From assembly GCF_030766825.1 (NCBI RefSeq), contig NZ_JASFDV010000020.1:1-64000 (forward strand): a DNA stretch of 64,000 nt, written 5' to 3'. The notes below the pieces were generated by a model, which had not been told where the DNA came from, did no database searches, and was given only the letters and a program-made list of their open reading frames with translations. The translations under genes and the position numbers were made by a program. This stretch comes from Nocardiopsis sp. CC223A (GTDB taxonomy: Bacteria; Actinomycetota; Actinomycetes; Streptosporangiales; Streptosporangiaceae). Numbering within the stretch: position 1 is the first letter of the stretch; every line of letters begins with the position of its first letter. This document shows positions 61,992-64,000 of this stretch, piece by piece.

Positions 61992-62546
61992 ATGAGCACC
62001 ACACCGGAAGACCACACGGACCCCGAGGACACCGGCCGGGCGTCGGAGGGGGCGGGCCAGCCGACCTTCGAGCCCGCGACCGCCGTGGCCGAGGCGCCCG
62101 AGGCCGGGCACGACGGGCCGGAGCACACCGGCGGGGAGCCCTCCGCAGAGGAGGGGGCCGAAGCCGCCGCGGCACCCGCGGGCGGGGGCGCCTTCTCCGC
62201 CGAGACCTTCGCGCTCGTCGGTCTGGCCCTGCTCGCCGTGACCATCCTGTCCGGGCAGCTGGTACAGATCCTCACCAGCATGATCCTGGTCGGCGGTCAG
62301 CCCATCGCCGCCGAGCAGATCGCCCAGATCCGGGTCCAGATCGCCGCGGGCGGCACGCTGGCCCTGCTCACCGTGGTGGCGTCGCTGCTGTCGCTGGCCC
62401 TGCGGGCCGTGGCCACCCGGCCCTGGGCCAGGTGGGCCGCCATGGCCGGGACCATCGTCGGGGCGCTGTTCGTGCTCGTCGGAGCGACCGCCTTCCTGCT
62501 GATCCCGGAGGCCGCCCCGCCGCAGCCGATGATGCCGCCCTTCTGA
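61992..62546 (+). CDS. Hypothetical membrane protein with acidic N-terminus
   Basis: 184 residues. The first 65 are Glu/Pro/Ala-rich and probably cytoplasmic. Three helices follow (about 70-98, 115-140, 146-170). No recognised family. It ends at a strong terminator. Confidence 0.75.
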   Translation: MSTTPEDHTDPEDTGRASEGAGQPTFEPATAVAEAPEAGHDGPEHTGGEPSAEEGAEAAAAPAGGGAFSAETFALVGLALLAVTILSGQLVQILTSMILVGGQPIAAEQIAQIRVQIAAGGTLALLTVVASLLSLALRAVATRPWARWAAMAGTIVGALFVLVGATAFLLIPEAAPPQPMMPPF

Positions 62547-62570
62547 GGCGGCGTCGCCGCAGTCGTTCCA

Positions 62571-62599
62571 CGGCCCCGGACGGTCTCCGTCCGGGGCCG
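62571..62599. terminator. Bidirectional intrinsic terminator
   Basis: A 13-bp perfect stem (CGGCCCCGGACGG, 3-nt loop, complement) followed by TTCGTTCTTC, between convergent genes. Confidence 0.88.
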
Positions 62600-62620
62600 T
62601 TCGTTCTTCGGGGCGGCCGC

Positions 62621-63169
62621 TCAGGGGCGGGGGCGCAGCCCGGCGAGGAGGACGTCGACGAACACGGCCCGGTCGTCGGCGTCGGAGAGGCGGATGGCGT
62701 ACTCGATCCCGCAGACGAGCCGCTCCACCCGTTCCCCCGACAGGTCGGCGCGCACCGCCCCCGCCCGCTGCGCGCGTTCGAGCACACTGCGCAGCCCGTC
62801 GAAGGTGGCGGCCTTGAGCTCGGTGACCTCCGGGCTCATGTCCTGCTCGGCGAGCAGGACGGCCTGGAGGCCGCCCGACTCCAGGTGCAGGTCCACCACG
62901 GCGCGCAGCGCGGTCTCGAAGGCGTGCCCGGGGTCGGGGTGCGCCGCGGCCTCGACGGCGATCGCGTTCAGCCGCTCCAGGGCGTCCCGGGTCAGCTCCT
63001 CCACGAGGGCGTGCGCCGTGGCGAAGTGCCGGTACACGGTGCCCACGCCCACGCCCGCCTCGCGGGCCACCTCGTTGAGGCGCAGGTCCTTGGGGTCGGC
63101 GCGGCGGGCCGCCGCCAGGATGCGGTCGCGACTGCGGGCGGCGTCGGCACGGAGCGGGGTCGAGGTCAT
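62621..63169 (-). CDS. TetR-family regulator
   Basis: 182 residues. HTH: NEVAREAGVGVGTVYRHFAT then AHALVEELTRDALERL. The C-terminal half has LVCGIEYAIRLSDADD as in many AcrR-like repressors. Divergent from an SDR gene with two matching palindromes between. Confidence 0.92.
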   Translation of the reverse strand: MTSTPLRADAARSRDRILAAARRADPKDLRLNEVAREAGVGVGTVYRHFATAHALVEELTRDALERLNAIAVEAAAHPDPGHAFETALRAVVDLHLESGGLQAVLLAEQDMSPEVTELKAATFDGLRSVLERAQRAGAVRADLSGERVERLVCGIEYAIRLSDADDRAVFVDVLLAGLRPRP

Positions 63170-63240
63170 GTCCGGGATCCTATCCGGCCGCCCGGGAAGC
63201 GGATGGGGGATCCGGATCGCGGGCCTCCCCGCGGAAAAAA

Positions 63241-63291
63241 CGGATATCTCATCCGTTTTGGTGCTAGGGTCTTATGCGGATGAGTTATCCG
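63241..63291. promoter_or_regulatory. Paired TetR operators
   Basis: CGGATATCTCATCCG (63241-63255) and CGGATGAGTTATCCG (63277-63291). Each is the reverse complement of the other except for one base. They lie in the divergent promoter region. Flanking A and T runs extend the first to a longer AAAACGGA/TCCGTTTT palindrome. Confidence 0.8.
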
Positions 63292-63316
63292 TTTTTTGGG
63301 GCGCGAGGAGCAGACC

Positions 63317-64000
63317 ATGGTGCGCAGGCCGCAGAACACCCCCGGAGCGTCGGGAACGGAGGGGGCGTGGCACCCGGAGCGACTCCCCGACCAGCGCGGA
63401 CGCACCCTGGTGGTGACCGGCGCGACCGCGGGCGTCGGCTACTTCGCCGCCGAGCGGCTCGCCGGTGCCGGCGCCCGCGTGGTGCTCGCCGGGCGCTCGC
63501 CCGAACGGCTGCGGACGGCCGAGGCGGCCATCCGGTCACAGGTGCCCGGGGCCGCCGTGGACCGGGTGGTCGTCGACCTCGCCTCGAAGTCCTCCGTGGC
63601 GGCCGCGGCCGCCGCACTGGCCGCACTCGACCGCGTCGACGGCCTGCTCCTCAACGGCGGATCGATGGCCATGAAGGCCGCGGAGGTCACCGAGGACGGC
63701 CTGCCCATGCAGCTCGGCACCCATGTCATCGCCAACGTGGCCCTCGTGGCCGGAGTGCTGCCCGCACTGGTGCGCACCGGCGAACGCAGCGGTGTCCCCG
63801 CACGGGTCGTGCACACCTCGACGGGCTTCGTCGACCTGCTCCGCAGGCCCGTCACCGACGTGCGCGGGACCTCCCGGGTCGGGGTGGTCGCCTACACCCG
63901 GGCCAAAGCGCTCACGGAGGTGTTCGGGTTCGAGCTCGACCGGCGGCTGCGCGCCGCGGACGCGCCCGTGCGGTCCCTGGTGGTGCGGCCGGGCGTCGGC
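63317..64000 (+). CDS. Short-chain dehydrogenase, incomplete at window end
   Basis: 228 residues are visible and the frame is open to the window edge. VVTGATAGVG nucleotide motif, LLLNGGS in place of NNAG, catalytic YTRAK with HTSTGF. Members often act on lipid-like ketones or alcohols. Target of the divergent TetR. GAGGAG precedes the ATG. Confidence 0.88.
   Translation, partial: MVRRPQNTPGASGTEGAWHPERLPDQRGRTLVVTGATAGVGYFAAERLAGAGARVVLAGRSPERLRTAEAAIRSQVPGAAVDRVVVDLASKSSVAAAAAALAALDRVDGLLLNGGSMAMKAAEVTEDGLPMQLGTHVIANVALVAGVLPALVRTGERSGVPARVVHTSTGFVDLLRRPVTDVRGTSRVGVVAYTRAKALTEVFGFELDRRLRAADAPVRSLVVRPGVG

Overview
This is a very GC-rich actinomycete chromosome segment, probably from Nocardiopsis or a close relative. 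That placement is an inference from base composition, frequent GTG starts, BldC-like and XRE/DUF5753 + DUF397 regulatory modules, and the subtype I-E CRISPR repeat. I see no rRNA or tRNA gene.

Left arm (1-13050): a cell-wall L,D-transpeptidase lipoprotein, two zinc-dependent alcohol/sugar dehydrogenases, an XRE/MmyB-type regulator, an iron-siderophore binding lipoprotein with a possible iron box, a double-domain universal stress protein, and a three-gene L-rhamnose catabolic operon (isomerase, bifunctional aldolase-dehydrogenase, kinase). Two LacI-type operators precede that operon.

Central accessory region (13090-48480): two CRISPR arrays with the same repeat and the same 42-bp leader lie in inverted orientation (21 repeats on +, 8 on -). 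They bracket a 6.6-kb island that contains no cas genes. The island holds DUF397 proteins, two small BldC/excisionase-like proteins, an anti-sigma-like ATPase, an XRE/DUF5753 regulator, a radical SAM enzyme paired with an aminoglycoside-phosphotransferase-like kinase, two small zinc-ribbon-like proteins, a duplicated 74-bp promoter-like element and a dense cluster of hairpins. Beyond array 2 come an HTH/zinc-finger protein, a 125-bp MITE-like element, a tripartite tricarboxylate transporter operon with two binding proteins, a divergent CitA-type two-component system and a class A beta-lactamase. A decaying zone follows with frameshifted kinase and serine recombinase genes. After it come a second XRE-DUF397 module, a methyltransferase operon built partly of gene fragments, and a TetR regulon with seven near-identical operators at four promoters. 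The regulon covers a membrane protein, the TetR gene, a hydrolase and an SDR. A TnpB-only insertion element has removed the 5' end of an NmrA-like gene beside it.

Right arm (48535-64000): the rest of the rhamnose system, namely a LacI regulator, the ABC importer (ATPase, two permeases, binding protein) and the mutarotase, with operators matching those of the catabolic operon 35-40 kb away. After that come a malonyl-CoA-synthetase-like ligase, an HTH-FMN-binding fusion protein, a small excisionase-like operon of unknown role, a second copy of the 125-bp element, two SDR/TetR pairs with paired palindromic operators, and an SDR cut by the window end. The two rhamnose loci appear to act as one regulon: RhaTPQS imports the sugar, RhaM interconverts anomers, and RhaI/RhaB/RhaEW convert it to dihydroxyacetone phosphate and lactate.
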